Positions 1 through 9,551 of a stretch of 64,000 nt of DNA are shown piece by piece. The notes under the pieces were generated by a model. That model was not told the DNA's origin. It made no database searches and worked only from the letters and a program-made list of their open reading frames with translations. The DNA comes from an uncultured Paracoccaceae bacterium (GTDB lineage Bacteria; Pseudomonadota; Alphaproteobacteria; Rhodobacterales; Rhodobacteraceae), in assembly GCA_947497985.1 (NCBI GenBank), contig CANMIX010000006.1, forward strand, positions 62,001 to 126,000. The letters run 5' to 3'. The position numbers were made by a program, and so were the translations under genes. Position 1 is the stretch's first letter; every line of letters begins with the position of its first letter.

Positions 1-1
1 T

Positions 2-1060
2 TTGATTCGAGATGCGCTGAATCGCTTACCCTACCCGGGTGAGGGAACGTTGATTTCCAACGACATCGTGCGTGCGCTACGTGTCGAGGGCGGTCAGGTC
101 TCTATGGTGCTTGAGGCGCCAAATGCGGCTGTTGCGGCACAGATGGAGCCTTTGCGTCGCGCGGCCGAAGCTGCGGTTCTTGCGGTTGAGGGGGTCGTGG
201 CGGTTTCTGTTGTGTTGACGGCGCATCAATCCAGTGCTCCGGCGCCTGCGCCAAAGGGCGGGTTAAAGGTCGGCGGGCATATGTCACCGCAGTCAGGGCA
301 GATGCGCCCATCGGGTGTGGACCGCATTCTTGCTATTGGGTCAGGCAAGGGGGGCGTCGGTAAATCCACCGTCAGCGCAAACCTTGCAGTGGCATTGGCC
401 CGGCAGGGGCGGCGGGTTGGATTGCTGGATGCTGATATCTATGGGCCGAGCCAGCCGCGGATGATGGGTGTGTCTAAACGCCCTGCGAGCCCGGATGGAA
501 CGACCATCGAGCCGCTACAGGCGCATGGCGTAACGGTGATGTCGCTTGGTTTGATGGTTGAGGAGAAAGAGGCGATCATTTGGCGCGGGCCAATGCTGAT
601 GGGGGCCTTGCAGCAGTTGATGACCCAGGTGAACTGGGGTGAGTTGGACGTTCTGCTGGTGGATTTGCCTCCTGGCACTGGCGATGTGCAGCTGACTCTA
701 TGCAGCAAGTCCGAACCCACCGGAGCGATCGTCGTGAGCACGCCGCAGGATGTGGCGTTGCTGGATGCGCGCAAGGCGTTGGATATGTTTTCCAAGCTTA
801 AGACGCCCGTGCTGGGGCTGATCGAGAATATGTCCTTCTTTACTTGTCCTGACTGTGGTGGTGAGCACCACATCTTTGGTCACGGCGGTGTTGCCTCCGA
901 AGCCGAAGAATTGGGTATCCCGCTATTGGGCGCGTTGCCCATTGATCTGGAGACCCGTCTGGCCGGAGACGCAGGTCGCCCCGTTGCGCTTGGCGATGGC
1001 GCGATGGCTGACGCTTATATGAAAATGGCTCGGGGTTTGGTTCAGGGTGGCATGGCCTAA
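2..1060 (+). CDS. Mrp/ApbC/NBP35-family iron-sulfur carrier P-loop ATPase (5' end probably truncated by window)
   Basis: ORF with [21 protein letters not shown] Walker [15 protein letters not shown], and CPDCGG motif typical of Mrp/ApbC. Confidence 0.93.
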   Translation: MIRDALNRLPYPGEGTLISNDIVRALRVEGGQVSMVLEAPNAAVAAQMEPLRRAAEAAVLAVEGVVAVSVVLTAHQSSAPAPAPKGGLKVGGHMSPQSGQMRPSGVDRILAIGSGKGGVGKSTVSANLAVALARQGRRVGLLDADIYGPSQPRMMGVSKRPASPDGTTIEPLQAHGVTVMSLGLMVEEKEAIIWRGPMLMGALQQLMTQVNWGELDVLLVDLPPGTGDVQLTLCSKSEPTGAIVVSTPQDVALLDARKALDMFSKLKTPVLGLIENMSFFTCPDCGGEHHIFGHGGVASEAEELGIPLLGALPIDLETRLAGDAGRPVALGDGAMADAYMKMARGLVQGGMA

Positions 1061-1086
1061 CGTTCACGCGTTTCTTGTCCCGCAAA

Positions 1087-1370
1087 TGGGCTGAAATGGG
1101 ACGCGCTGGTGAATTTGGGAATTTACGGCACTTTTGGGAAAGCATGGGAACCCGTCGCACAGTAGTGGGGCGGGTTCTTTCTATTGCCTGCTGGGAAAAA
1201 ATGGGCGGCATGGGAAAGCCTGGGATTTTCGGATAATTCGATTAAACGAATCACCCGTTCCGGCCTGGTTGGGTGGTTTTGGGCCGAAAATCAGGAACCT
1301 TTAGTGAACATGTGTTTCGCTGACCTGCTTCAGAATCCAGTCTTGGGAATTTATGGGAAAATTTTGGGCT
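1087..1370 (+). promoter_or_regulatory. Array of phased TGGG(A) direct repeats, putative MraZ-binding boxes
   Basis: TGGG at 1087,1097,1116,1135,1145,1166,1192,1202,1211,1221,1270,1280,1344,1354,1365; many spacings 9-11 bp; no CCCA in the same interval; located upstream of mraZ. Confidence 0.65.
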
Positions 1371-1509
1371 GCTTCGTGTTGGTCTATATGTAGTGAATTA
1401 TTTCAAATTCCCTACTATATTAGCTGAAATGTGACCGAATTGGGGCATCCAGCTTGATTGCTCTGTCGAGAGATGAGCCTCTGATGGGGGCTTGTTCTGA
1501 AAATAACAG

Positions 1510-1536
1510 TTGTCAGCCCATTAATTCCCATAGTAT
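1510..1536 (+). promoter_or_regulatory. Candidate promoter for the mraZ leader (TTGTCA-N15-TAGTAT)
   Basis: -35-like TTGTCA at 1510 and -10-like TAGTAT at 1531; short spacer, so tentative. Confidence 0.3.
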
Positions 1537-1544
1537 CCCTATCT

Positions 1545-1754
1545 ACATCGAGAGACGGAGAGCTGGGGCAACGAACGACCCCGACCAAAACTAAAAATAG
1601 CAGGTTTCATACAGGCCTTCGCTTTTTCGAAAAAAGAGAGATCCGGCGCGCGGGCGAGCAGACATCCCCCCAGGTGGCGCGCGCAGTCGGACACCCGCTC
1701 AGCGGGACGTGGAGGCGGGTTGATCAGTGGCAGCAGATCAACCCGCCCCTTTTC
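1545..1754 (+). ncRNA. Candidate UpsM-like sRNA / extended dcw 5' leader ending in an intrinsic terminator
   Basis: ~210-nt non-coding GC-rich leader ending at a perfect 12-bp hairpin plus CCTTTT, directly upstream of mraZ, matching the layout of UpsM in R. sphaeroides; 5' end is an estimate. Confidence 0.5.
1714..1753 (+). terminator. Intrinsic terminator/attenuator in mraZ leader
   Basis: GGCGGGTTGATC (1714-1725) / GATCAACCCGCC (1736-1747), 10-nt loop, followed by CCTTTT. Confidence 0.7.
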
Positions 1755-1803
1755 ATTCTGGGGGACGGGACAGCGCCAAAGGCGCGATATAAGGAGCGGT
1801 CGT

Positions 1804-2295
1804 TTGGGTCGCAGGTTCAGAGGCGAAGGCCACCATAAGGTGGACACGAAGGGGCGGGTCTCAATTCCGGCTTCCTTTCGCCGTGTGCTTGAGGCTTCAG
1901 ACCCCAATTGGCAGCCCGGCGGCAATCCTGAACTGGTTATTGTGTACGGCGACCAGCGTCGTAAATTCTTAGAAGTCTATACGATCGACGCCATCAACGA
2001 GGTGGACGACAAGATCGACGCCTTGCCGCGCGGCTCAATGCAGCGCAAGATGTTACAGCGCATGTTCCACGGCCAATCTTTCCCGACCAATGTGGATGAG
2101 ACGGGCCGCTTGGTCCTGCCTGCAAAGCTGCGCAACAAGATCGAGCTGGATAAAGAGGCGTTCTTTATTGCGGCGGGTGATACGTTCCAGATTTGGAACC
2201 CTGAGACTTATGACGCTGAAGAGCTGGCTCAGGAAGAAAAGTGGATGGAAGAGCTGCCCGAAAATTTTGATCCGATGGAGTTTCTTGATGGCTAA
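1804..2295 (+). CDS. mraZ: Transcriptional regulator MraZ
   Basis: RRFRGEGHHKVDTKGRVSIPASFRRVLE N-terminal MraZ motif; TTG start at 1804 with AAGGAG at 1791; next to rsmH. Confidence 0.93.
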   Translation: MGRRFRGEGHHKVDTKGRVSIPASFRRVLEASDPNWQPGGNPELVIVYGDQRRKFLEVYTIDAINEVDDKIDALPRGSMQRKMLQRMFHGQSFPTNVDETGRLVLPAKLRNKIELDKEAFFIAAGDTFQIWNPETYDAEELAQEEKWMEELPENFDPMEFLDG

Positions 2296-2307
2296 GGTGA
2301 CTGGGCT

Positions 2308-3294
2308 ATGACGCAGACCGGGGGGAATGCACCGCATATACCAGTGTTGTTGAAGCCGCTTTTGGCTGCGGTTGCCCCCGTTTCGGGGACTTGGCTTGAT
2401 GGGACATTTGGCGCCGGTGGTTATAGCCGTGGCCTGTTGGAGGCCGGAGCAGATCATGTCATCGGAGTGGACCGCGACCCGCTTGCCATTGAAATTGCCG
2501 CAGGTTGGAAGGATCAATACGGCGAACGCCTGACGTTGCAGCCGGGCGTGTTTTCCAAGATGGACAGCTATGCATCTGATTTGGACGGCGTGGTGTTGGA
2601 TCTTGGCGTGTCCTCGATGCAGCTTGATCTGGCGGAGCGCGGGTTTTCTTTCATGCGCGACGGCCCACTTGATATGCGCATGTCGCAAGAGGGGCCAAAT
2701 GCGGCAGATCTTGTGGCTGAGCTGGATGAAGTGCAACTGGCTGAAATTCTGTTCATCTTTGGTGAGGAACGTGCGAGCCGCCGCATCGCCAAAGCGATCG
2801 TGCGCGAGCGCGAAATTGAACCGATCACCACGACGCTGCGCCTTGCTGGGATCATCGAGGGATGTCTGCCGCGGCCCAAACCGGGGCAGTCCCATCCTGC
2901 GACGCGCAGCTTTCAAGCGTTACGCATTGCGGTGAACCGCGAATACGAAGAGCTTTTTGAAGGCATGTTGGCCGCGGAGCGTGCTTTGAAACCGGGTGGC
3001 CTATTGGCTGTGGTGACATTCCATTCGGTCGAAGATCGCATGGTGAAACGGTTTTTCCAGCATCGTGCCGGACGCACCGGGCGGGCCAACCGCTATGCGC
3101 CTGAACTGGAAGAAACCCCAAATCAGTTTGAACTTGTCACGCGCAAGGCCGTTGGGCCGGATGACGATGAGCTTGCGGAAAACCCGCGGGCACGGTCGGC
3201 ACGGTTGCGCGTGGGGCGTCGCACAGCTGCTGAGCCCGAGGGCATTTCCGCCAAAGAGCTCGGCATGCCGCAACTGAAAGGCGCGCGCCGATGA
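2308..3294 (+). CDS. rsmH: 16S rRNA (cytosine(1402)-N(4))-methyltransferase RsmH
   Basis: [45 protein letters not shown] motifs; dcw synteny. Confidence 0.97.
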   Translation: MTQTGGNAPHIPVLLKPLLAAVAPVSGTWLDGTFGAGGYSRGLLEAGADHVIGVDRDPLAIEIAAGWKDQYGERLTLQPGVFSKMDSYASDLDGVVLDLGVSSMQLDLAERGFSFMRDGPLDMRMSQEGPNAADLVAELDEVQLAEILFIFGEERASRRIAKAIVREREIEPITTTLRLAGIIEGCLPRPKPGQSHPATRSFQALRIAVNREYEELFEGMLAAERALKPGGLLAVVTFHSVEDRMVKRFFQHRAGRTGRANRYAPELEETPNQFELVTRKAVGPDDDELAENPRARSARLRVGRRTAAEPEGISAKELGMPQLKGARR

Positions 3295-3638
3295 GAACAC
3301 TTCTTTATATGGCCACTGCGATCTGCGTTTTTGGACTGGCGTTTTGGGCCTATCAGGAAAATTACGCCACGCAGCAGGCCTTGAAGGATACGCGCAGTTT
3401 GCAACGTCAGATTGGGGCTGCTCAGGCGCGCCTAAGCGTGTTGCGTGCGGAATGGGCCTATCTGAACCGGCCAGACCGTCTGCGTGAACTGGCCGAGTTG
3501 AACTTTGACCGGCTGGGTCTGTTGCCGTTGCGCCCTGATCAATTTGGTCGCGTAGACGAGATTGCCTTTCCTGAGACAGAGCTGGAAATCGAAAACGGCG
3601 TCGTCGTCTCAACCCTAAACGCGGAGCGAGAGCCATGA
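3291..3638 (+). CDS. ftsL: Cell division protein FtsL
   Basis: Small single-TM bitopic protein between rsmH and ftsI; 4-nt overlaps with both neighbours. Confidence 0.85.
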   Translation: MRTLLYMATAICVFGLAFWAYQENYATQQALKDTRSLQRQIGAAQARLSVLRAEWAYLNRPDRLRELAELNFDRLGLLPLRPDQFGRVDEIAFPETELEIENGVVVSTLNAEREP

Positions 3639-5419
3639 TCCGCAAACCTCTGCGCCCACTGGCGCGTGTGCTGGCTGCGCGTGCAAACGGGGAAAACCCG
3701 GATGCGATTGAGCGCGAAAACCTGCGCGAACGCCATGCCGAAATGGCGGTGAAATCCCGCCAGCGCGCAGAAGGGCGGCTTTTGGTTTTGGGTGTTTTCT
3801 TTGTCTGTGCTTTTGCGGCAATTGCCGCCCGGATGGGAATGATGGCCACGGCCGAACCACAAGAACCGCTGGCCAATGTGGTGGGCGGCAGCATCGCCAT
3901 GCAGCGTGCGGACATTGTGGATCGTCAGGGGCGAATTCTGGCAACCAATTTCGAGACCCACTCTCTTTATGCGCAGCCGCCGCAGATGATCGATCCGGCC
4001 TATGCGGCCGATGAGCTGGTCAAAATCTTCCCGGACTTAGAACGCGACGACCTGCTGAAGGACTTCACCGGGAAGCGCAAATTCCTTTGGATCAAGAAAA
4101 AAATCAGCCCGGAACAAAAGCAAGCCGTACATGATATCGGCGACCCCGGTTTGATGTTTGGCCCACGCGAAATGCGGTTGTATCCCAATGGCCGTCTTGC
4201 ATCCCATGTGCTGGGTGGTGCGGGTTTTGGCAAAGAAGGGGTCAGCGCGGCCGAAGTGATTGGCGTGGCGGGGGTCGAAAAGCAGTTCGATAACTATCTG
4301 CGCGATCCGGCTAACGGCAATGCGCCGCTGCAGTTATCGCTCGACCTGACGGTGCAAACAGCGGCCGAACAGGTTTTGAGCGGCGGCATGGAATTGATGA
4401 ACGCCAAGGGTGCGACATCGATTGTGATGGACGTGCACACAGGCGAAGTGGTCTCGGTTGTCTCTTTCCCGGATTTCGATCCCAACGACCGTCCCCGTCC
4501 GCCGACAGACGGGTTTGATCCCTCGGTCAGCCCCTTGTTTAACCGCGCGGTTCAAGGCGTCTATGAGCTTGGCTCCACCTTCAAGATCTTTGCCGCAGCA
4601 CAGGCGTTGGATCTTGGGTTGGTAACGCCTGAAACGGTGATTGATATTCGCGGGCCCCTGCGCTGGGGAAAACATGCGATCCGCGACTTCCATTATTATG
4701 GTAAGGAAATGACGGTCTCAAAGATCATCGTCAAATCTTCCAATATCGGCACCGCGCGTCTGGCGCAGCAGATCGGTGTCGCGCAGCAAAAGTCTTTCTT
4801 GGATCGTTTGGGCCTGTTGGAGCCCACCCCGTTTGAAATCGTCGAAGCCCAGGGCGGCCAGCCTCTGTTGCCACCTAACTGGTCCGAACTTTCGGCCATG
4901 ACGATTTCCTACGGTCACGGTATCTCGACCACGCCGATGCATCTCGCGGCTGGCTATGCGGCTATTGCCAACGGCGGGCATTACGTGGCGCCCACCGTGT
5001 TGAAACAGAAGGGGCCGCAATACGGGCATCGCGTGATGTCCGAACAGGCTGCTGCGGCCTCGCGCGATATGCTGCGCAAAGTGGTCACCGAGGGCACCGC
5101 CTCTTTTGCCGAAGTGCCAGGGTATCAGGTTGCCGGTAAAACAGGGACAGCAGACAAGCCGCGCCCACGCGGTGGCTATTATGATGACAAAGTCATCGCG
5201 ACCTTTGCCACCATGTTCCCGGTCGATGATCCACAATATGTTCTCGTCGTGACCTTGGATGAGCCAGAAATCGTCGCACATGGCGAAGAGCGGAGAACCG
5301 CCGGTTGGACCGCTGTTCCTGTCGCGGCTGAGATGGTTTCGCGCCTTGCGCCATTGCTGGGCGTCCGTCCACGCGTTGAACCTGCAAAAGTTACAGGTAT
5401 AACGCTGACCTCAAACTGA
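3635..5419 (+). CDS. ftsI: Peptidoglycan D,D-transpeptidase FtsI (PBP3)
   Basis: Class B PBP; STFK, SSN, KTGTA motifs. Confidence 0.95.
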   Translation: MIRKPLRPLARVLAARANGENPDAIERENLRERHAEMAVKSRQRAEGRLLVLGVFFVCAFAAIAARMGMMATAEPQEPLANVVGGSIAMQRADIVDRQGRILATNFETHSLYAQPPQMIDPAYAADELVKIFPDLERDDLLKDFTGKRKFLWIKKKISPEQKQAVHDIGDPGLMFGPREMRLYPNGRLASHVLGGAGFGKEGVSAAEVIGVAGVEKQFDNYLRDPANGNAPLQLSLDLTVQTAAEQVLSGGMELMNAKGATSIVMDVHTGEVVSVVSFPDFDPNDRPRPPTDGFDPSVSPLFNRAVQGVYELGSTFKIFAAAQALDLGLVTPETVIDIRGPLRWGKHAIRDFHYYGKEMTVSKIIVKSSNIGTARLAQQIGVAQQKSFLDRLGLLEPTPFEIVEAQGGQPLLPPNWSELSAMTISYGHGISTTPMHLAAGYAAIANGGHYVAPTVLKQKGPQYGHRVMSEQAAAASRDMLRKVVTEGTASFAEVPGYQVAGKTGTADKPRPRGGYYDDKVIATFATMFPVDDPQYVLVVTLDEPEIVAHGEERRTAGWTAVPVAAEMVSRLAPLLGVRPRVEPAKVTGITLTSN

Positions 5420-5433
5420 TCGTCGAGGGTACA

Positions 5434-6918
5434 ATGACCGTAGCGAGTGAAGTGCCGCTGAGCCAATTGGGGCTGACAGCCCGTGGAGGAGCGGACCCGA
5501 TGATCCGTGGTCTCGCAACGGACAGTCGAAAAGTGGCCAAAGGGTTTGTGTTTGCGGCACTTCCGGGCAGCCAGGTTCACGGCGCGAGGTTTATTGAAGT
5601 CGCGATTGAACAGGGCGCTGCTGCCATTTTGACCGATGTCGAAGGGGCTGCGATGGCTGCGGATGTGCTGGATAAGGCGTGCGTCGCGCAGGCCATCGTC
5701 GAAGATCCACGTCAGGCTTTGTCCGGTGCGGCGGCGCTTTGGTTCGGTGGTCAGCCCCAGACGATGGTAGCTGTGACTGGAACCAACGGCAAAACTTCTG
5801 TGGCGACTTTTGTGCGCCAGATTTGGTCCGAGCTGGGCTATAAGGCGATCAACGTCGGCACCACCGGCATCGAAGGCGCCTGGAGCCGCAAGCTTCATCA
5901 CACGACCCCAGACCCGATCACGCTGCATGCGGCCCTTGCAGAAGCTGCGGCGGCTGGCGTGACACATGCGGCAATGGAGGCCTCGTCTCATGGGCTGGAC
6001 CAGCGCCGCCTGCACGGCGTGCATCTGTCGGCGGCGGGATTTACGAATTTCACCCAGGACCATCTGGATTACCATGAAAGCTTTGATGCTTACTTCGCCG
6101 CCAAAGCCAGCCTATTCCGCAGCGTTCTGCCCGAGGACGGCGTCGCGGTTTTGAACATGAATGATCCGCGCGGTGTGGAAATGCGCGCCGTTGCCGCTGC
6201 AAAAGGGCAGGAAATCCTGTCGATAGGTCTTGGCCTGGGCGATCTGGCGCTCATTGGAACGCGCTATGATGCAAGTGGTCAGGACATCCGTTTTTCTTGG
6301 CACGACAAGCCGCATGTGGTGCGGCTGAACCTGATCGGAGGCTTTCAGGCTGAGAATGTCTTGTTGGCTGCGGGGCTGGTGATTGCCAGCGGCGAGGAAC
6401 CTGAAAAGGTCTTTGAGACCCTTCCACATCTAACAACCGTGCGCGGCCGCATGGAGCTGGCGGCGACACGTACAAATGGCGCAGCTGTTTTTGTTGATTA
6501 TGCTCATACACCTGACGCGATTGCGACGGCGGTCAAAGCGCTGCGCCCACATGTGTTGGGGCGGTTGATTGCAATTGTCGGTGCAGGCGGTGATCGCGAC
6601 ACCAGCAAACGCGCGCTGATGGGCGAGGCGGCGCAGGCCAATGCGGATGTGGTGATTGTCACCGATGACAACCCGCGCAGCGAAGATCCCGACGTGATCC
6701 GTGCGGCGGTGATGTCCGGTGCGCCTGATGCATATAATGTCGGTGACCGCGCCGAGGCGATTTTGCGTGGCGTTGATATGCTGGCCCCTGGCGATGCGTT
6801 GATTATCTGCGGCAAAGGCCACGAAAGCGGTCAGATCGTCGGTGACACCGTTCTGCCCTTTGATGACGTGGAGCAAGCAAGCATTGCCGTTGCGGCACTG
6901 GACGGAGGGATCGCCTGA
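5434..6918 (+). CDS. murE: UDP-N-acetylmuramoyl-L-alanyl-D-glutamate--2,6-diaminopimelate ligase
   Basis: TGTNGKTSVATF, DNPRSEDP motif typical of MurE. Confidence 0.96.
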   Translation: MTVASEVPLSQLGLTARGGADPMIRGLATDSRKVAKGFVFAALPGSQVHGARFIEVAIEQGAAAILTDVEGAAMAADVLDKACVAQAIVEDPRQALSGAAALWFGGQPQTMVAVTGTNGKTSVATFVRQIWSELGYKAINVGTTGIEGAWSRKLHHTTPDPITLHAALAEAAAAGVTHAAMEASSHGLDQRRLHGVHLSAAGFTNFTQDHLDYHESFDAYFAAKASLFRSVLPEDGVAVLNMNDPRGVEMRAVAAAKGQEILSIGLGLGDLALIGTRYDASGQDIRFSWHDKPHVVRLNLIGGFQAENVLLAAGLVIASGEEPEKVFETLPHLTTVRGRMELAATRTNGAAVFVDYAHTPDAIATAVKALRPHVLGRLIAIVGAGGDRDTSKRALMGEAAQANADVVIVTDDNPRSEDPDVIRAAVMSGAPDAYNVGDRAEAILRGVDMLAPGDALIICGKGHESGQIVGDTVLPFDDVEQASIAVAALDGGIA

Positions 6919-8321
6919 TGTTGTGGACCGCAGAAGAAGCGCGCACCGCCACCGGCGGTCACACACCGGTGGACTGGTCCGTGAACGGGATCTCAATCGA
7001 CACCCGCACATTGCAGCCGGGTGATTTGTTCGTGGCCCTCAAAGCGGCACGTGACGGGCATGATTTTGTGGCGCAGGCCCTGGAGAAGGGGGCAGGCGCT
7101 GCATTGGTGACCCATGTTCCCGAAGGGGTAGACGCCGACGCGCCGTTGTTGATTGTAGATGATGTTCAAAGTGCGCTCGAAGCCTTGGGGCAGGCGGCGC
7201 GGTTGCGCACAAATGCCAAAGTGGTTGCCGTGACCGGTTCGGTTGGCAAAACCTCAACTAAAGAAATGTTGACGTCGATGTTGGGGGATCAAGGCAAAAC
7301 CCATGCCGCTGTCGCAAGTTACAACAACCACTGGGGGGTACCTCTGACCTTGGCGCGGATGCCACGCGATACTGAATTTGCAGTGATCGAAATTGGCATG
7401 AACCACCCCGGCGAAATTGCCCCATTGGCGCAACAGGCGCGCCCGCATGTGGCGATGGTCACAACCGTGGCTGCGGTGCATCTGGAAGCTTTTGAGGATG
7501 TCGAAGGAATTGCGCGTGAAAAAGCTGCGATACTGACCGGGTTGGAGCCCGGCGGAACCGCTGTGTTGAATGGGGACGTTGCGACATCAAGTGTCCTGGC
7601 AGAAGCCGCGAAGGCGCAGGGCTGCGCCACGCAATGGTTCGGCAAAACCTCTGCAACGCACAAGCTGGTGTCGGTTGCGGCCGAGGGGGAAGCCACCTTG
7701 GCGCAGGTCTCAATCGCGGATCAGGCTTATGCGCTTTCGATCCAATCCTTGGGCGCGCATTTTGCGATGAACGCGCTTGGCGCTTTGGCATGTGTTGATG
7801 CTTTGGGCGCAGATCTGGACCGCGCTGTGCAAAGCCTTGCAATGTGGTCACCGGTGCCAGGGCGCGGCGCGCGCTTGCAGCTTCCGTGGGACGACGGAAC
7901 GCTCACGGTCCTCGATGACAGTTATAATGCCAACCCCACATCTATTGCCGCCGCACTTGGCGTTCTTGCGCTGGTGCCAGCAGGTGGGCGCAAAATCGCC
8001 GTGTTGGGCGATATGAAAGAACTGGGCCCGGATGAAGTTGCGATGCATCAGGCGCTGGCTGACCTTGATGCCCTGGCTGAAATCGACACCGTGCACGGGG
8101 TCGGCCCCTTGATGACACATCTGCATGCGGTTTTGCCAACGGGTAAACGCGGCCAGCATTGGGCCTCAACCAAAGATGTGATCGCTCAGCTGCCCTCACA
8201 ACTAAAGGCGGGCGATGTGCTGCTGGCCAAAGGGTCTTTGAGCATCGGACTGGGAAAGCTTATTGACGCGCTGCGTGATATAAGCGATGCCCGCCCGAAT
8301 TCCAAAAATAACCATTCGTGA
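6918..8321 (+). CDS. murF: UDP-N-acetylmuramoyl-tripeptide--D-alanyl-D-alanine ligase
   Basis: TGSVGKTSTKEM, DDSYNANPTS motif; overlaps murE stop. Confidence 0.96.
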   Translation: MLWTAEEARTATGGHTPVDWSVNGISIDTRTLQPGDLFVALKAARDGHDFVAQALEKGAGAALVTHVPEGVDADAPLLIVDDVQSALEALGQAARLRTNAKVVAVTGSVGKTSTKEMLTSMLGDQGKTHAAVASYNNHWGVPLTLARMPRDTEFAVIEIGMNHPGEIAPLAQQARPHVAMVTTVAAVHLEAFEDVEGIAREKAAILTGLEPGGTAVLNGDVATSSVLAEAAKAQGCATQWFGKTSATHKLVSVAAEGEATLAQVSIADQAYALSIQSLGAHFAMNALGALACVDALGADLDRAVQSLAMWSPVPGRGARLQLPWDDGTLTVLDDSYNANPTSIAAALGVLALVPAGGRKIAVLGDMKELGPDEVAMHQALADLDALAEIDTVHGVGPLMTHLHAVLPTGKRGQHWASTKDVIAQLPSQLKAGDVLLAKGSLSIGLGKLIDALRDISDARPNSKNNHS

Positions 8322-8337
8322 ATAGGACCACTAAGGC

Positions 8338-9420
8338 ATGTTATATTGGCTGACTGCGCTGTCAGATGGGGGCGACTTCTTCAACCTGTTCCGCTACATC
8401 ACCTTCCGAGCAGGTGGTGCGTTCCTGACGGCGTTGATCTTTGGCTTCCTGTTTGGCAAACCGCTGATCAACGTGCTGCGTAAAAGGCAGGGCAAAGGCC
8501 AGCCAATCCGTGATGATGGTCCCGAAAGCCATCTGTCCAAAGCGGGCACGCCGACAATGGGTGGATTGCTGATCGTCGGCGCTTTGGTCACCAGCACCTT
8601 GATGTGGGGCCGCTGGGACAATCCGTTCATCTGGATGGTGCTTTTGGTGACGCTTGGCTTTGGTCTGATTGGCTTTGCCGATGACTACGCCAAAGTATCC
8701 AAACAAAATACCAAAGGTGTCTCTGGCAAGGTCCGTCTGGCGCTTGGTGTTTTGATCGCGATTTTGGCCACGATGTGGGCGACGTATTTCCATCCCGAAG
8801 GGCTGCAGAACCAACTGGCCTTGCCGATCTTCAAAGACACTCTGATCAATATGGGGCTGTTGTATATCCCCTTTGGGATCTGTGTGATCGTGGGCTCGGC
8901 CAATGCGGTGAACCTGACCGATGGTTTGGATGGTCTGGCGATCATGCCTGCGATGATCGCGGGCGTAACCTTGGGTGTTATTGCCTACGTGGTTGGGCGC
9001 GCTGACTTTACCCAATACCTTGACGTGCACTACGTGGAAAACACTGGCGAGATCTTTATCTTTACTATGGCGTTGTTTGGCGCGGGCCTTGGCTTCCTGT
9101 GGTATAATGCGCCCCCCGCGGCTGTGTTCATGGGCGACACCGGCTCGCTGGCCTTGGGCGGTGCGCTTGGCGCAATCGCCGTTGCCACCAAACACGAACT
9201 GGTGCTGGCCATTGTTGGCGGTCTCTTTGTGGTCGAGGCGCTGTCGGTCATTATTCAGGTCTTCTACTTCAAACGCACCGGCAAACGCGTCTTCCTGATG
9301 GCGCCGATCCACCACCATTATGAGAAGAAGGGCTGGGCCGAACCCACCATCGTGATCCGCTTTTGGATCATTGCCCTGATCCTGGCCATGATCGGACTTG
9401 CCACCCTCAAGGTACGCTAA
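8338..9420 (+). CDS. mraY: Phospho-N-acetylmuramoyl-pentapeptide-transferase
   Basis: Polytopic membrane protein; [29 protein letters not shown] motifs. Confidence 0.97.
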   Translation: MLYWLTALSDGGDFFNLFRYITFRAGGAFLTALIFGFLFGKPLINVLRKRQGKGQPIRDDGPESHLSKAGTPTMGGLLIVGALVTSTLMWGRWDNPFIWMVLLVTLGFGLIGFADDYAKVSKQNTKGVSGKVRLALGVLIAILATMWATYFHPEGLQNQLALPIFKDTLINMGLLYIPFGICVIVGSANAVNLTDGLDGLAIMPAMIAGVTLGVIAYVVGRADFTQYLDVHYVENTGEIFIFTMALFGAGLGFLWYNAPPAAVFMGDTGSLALGGALGAIAVATKHELVLAIVGGLFVVEALSVIIQVFYFKRTGKRVFLMAPIHHHYEKKGWAEPTIVIRFWIIALILAMIGLATLKVR

Positions 9421-9442
9421 CGCCTCGAACAAACGGACAAAA

Positions 9443-9468
9443 GGGTCGCCAATTGGCGGCCCTTTTTT
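9443..9468 (+). terminator. Intrinsic terminator downstream of mraY
   Basis: GGGTCGCC-AATT-GGCGGCCC followed by TTTTTT. Confidence 0.85.
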
Positions 9469-9551
9469 GATGCGCTCCCTTGCAAGTTTTTGCGTTCTCG
9501 GTACAGGGTGGCCGCGAATGAGACGGCAGCGCAAAAGAAAAGGGGAACCGC

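Noticed and set aside
1184-1393. 69-aa ORF between mrp and mraZ
   Set aside because: It lies inside the TGGG repeat array, has no recognisable motif and a low-complexity composition; the repeat structure explains the sequence better.
8362-9534. Long antisense ORF (390 aa) opposite mraY, and similar long antisense ORFs throughout (e.g. 20452..21297, 22029..23393, 50508..51929)
   Set aside because: They are shadows of high-GC codon bias opposite well-supported genes, rich in H/R/Q with no domain signatures.
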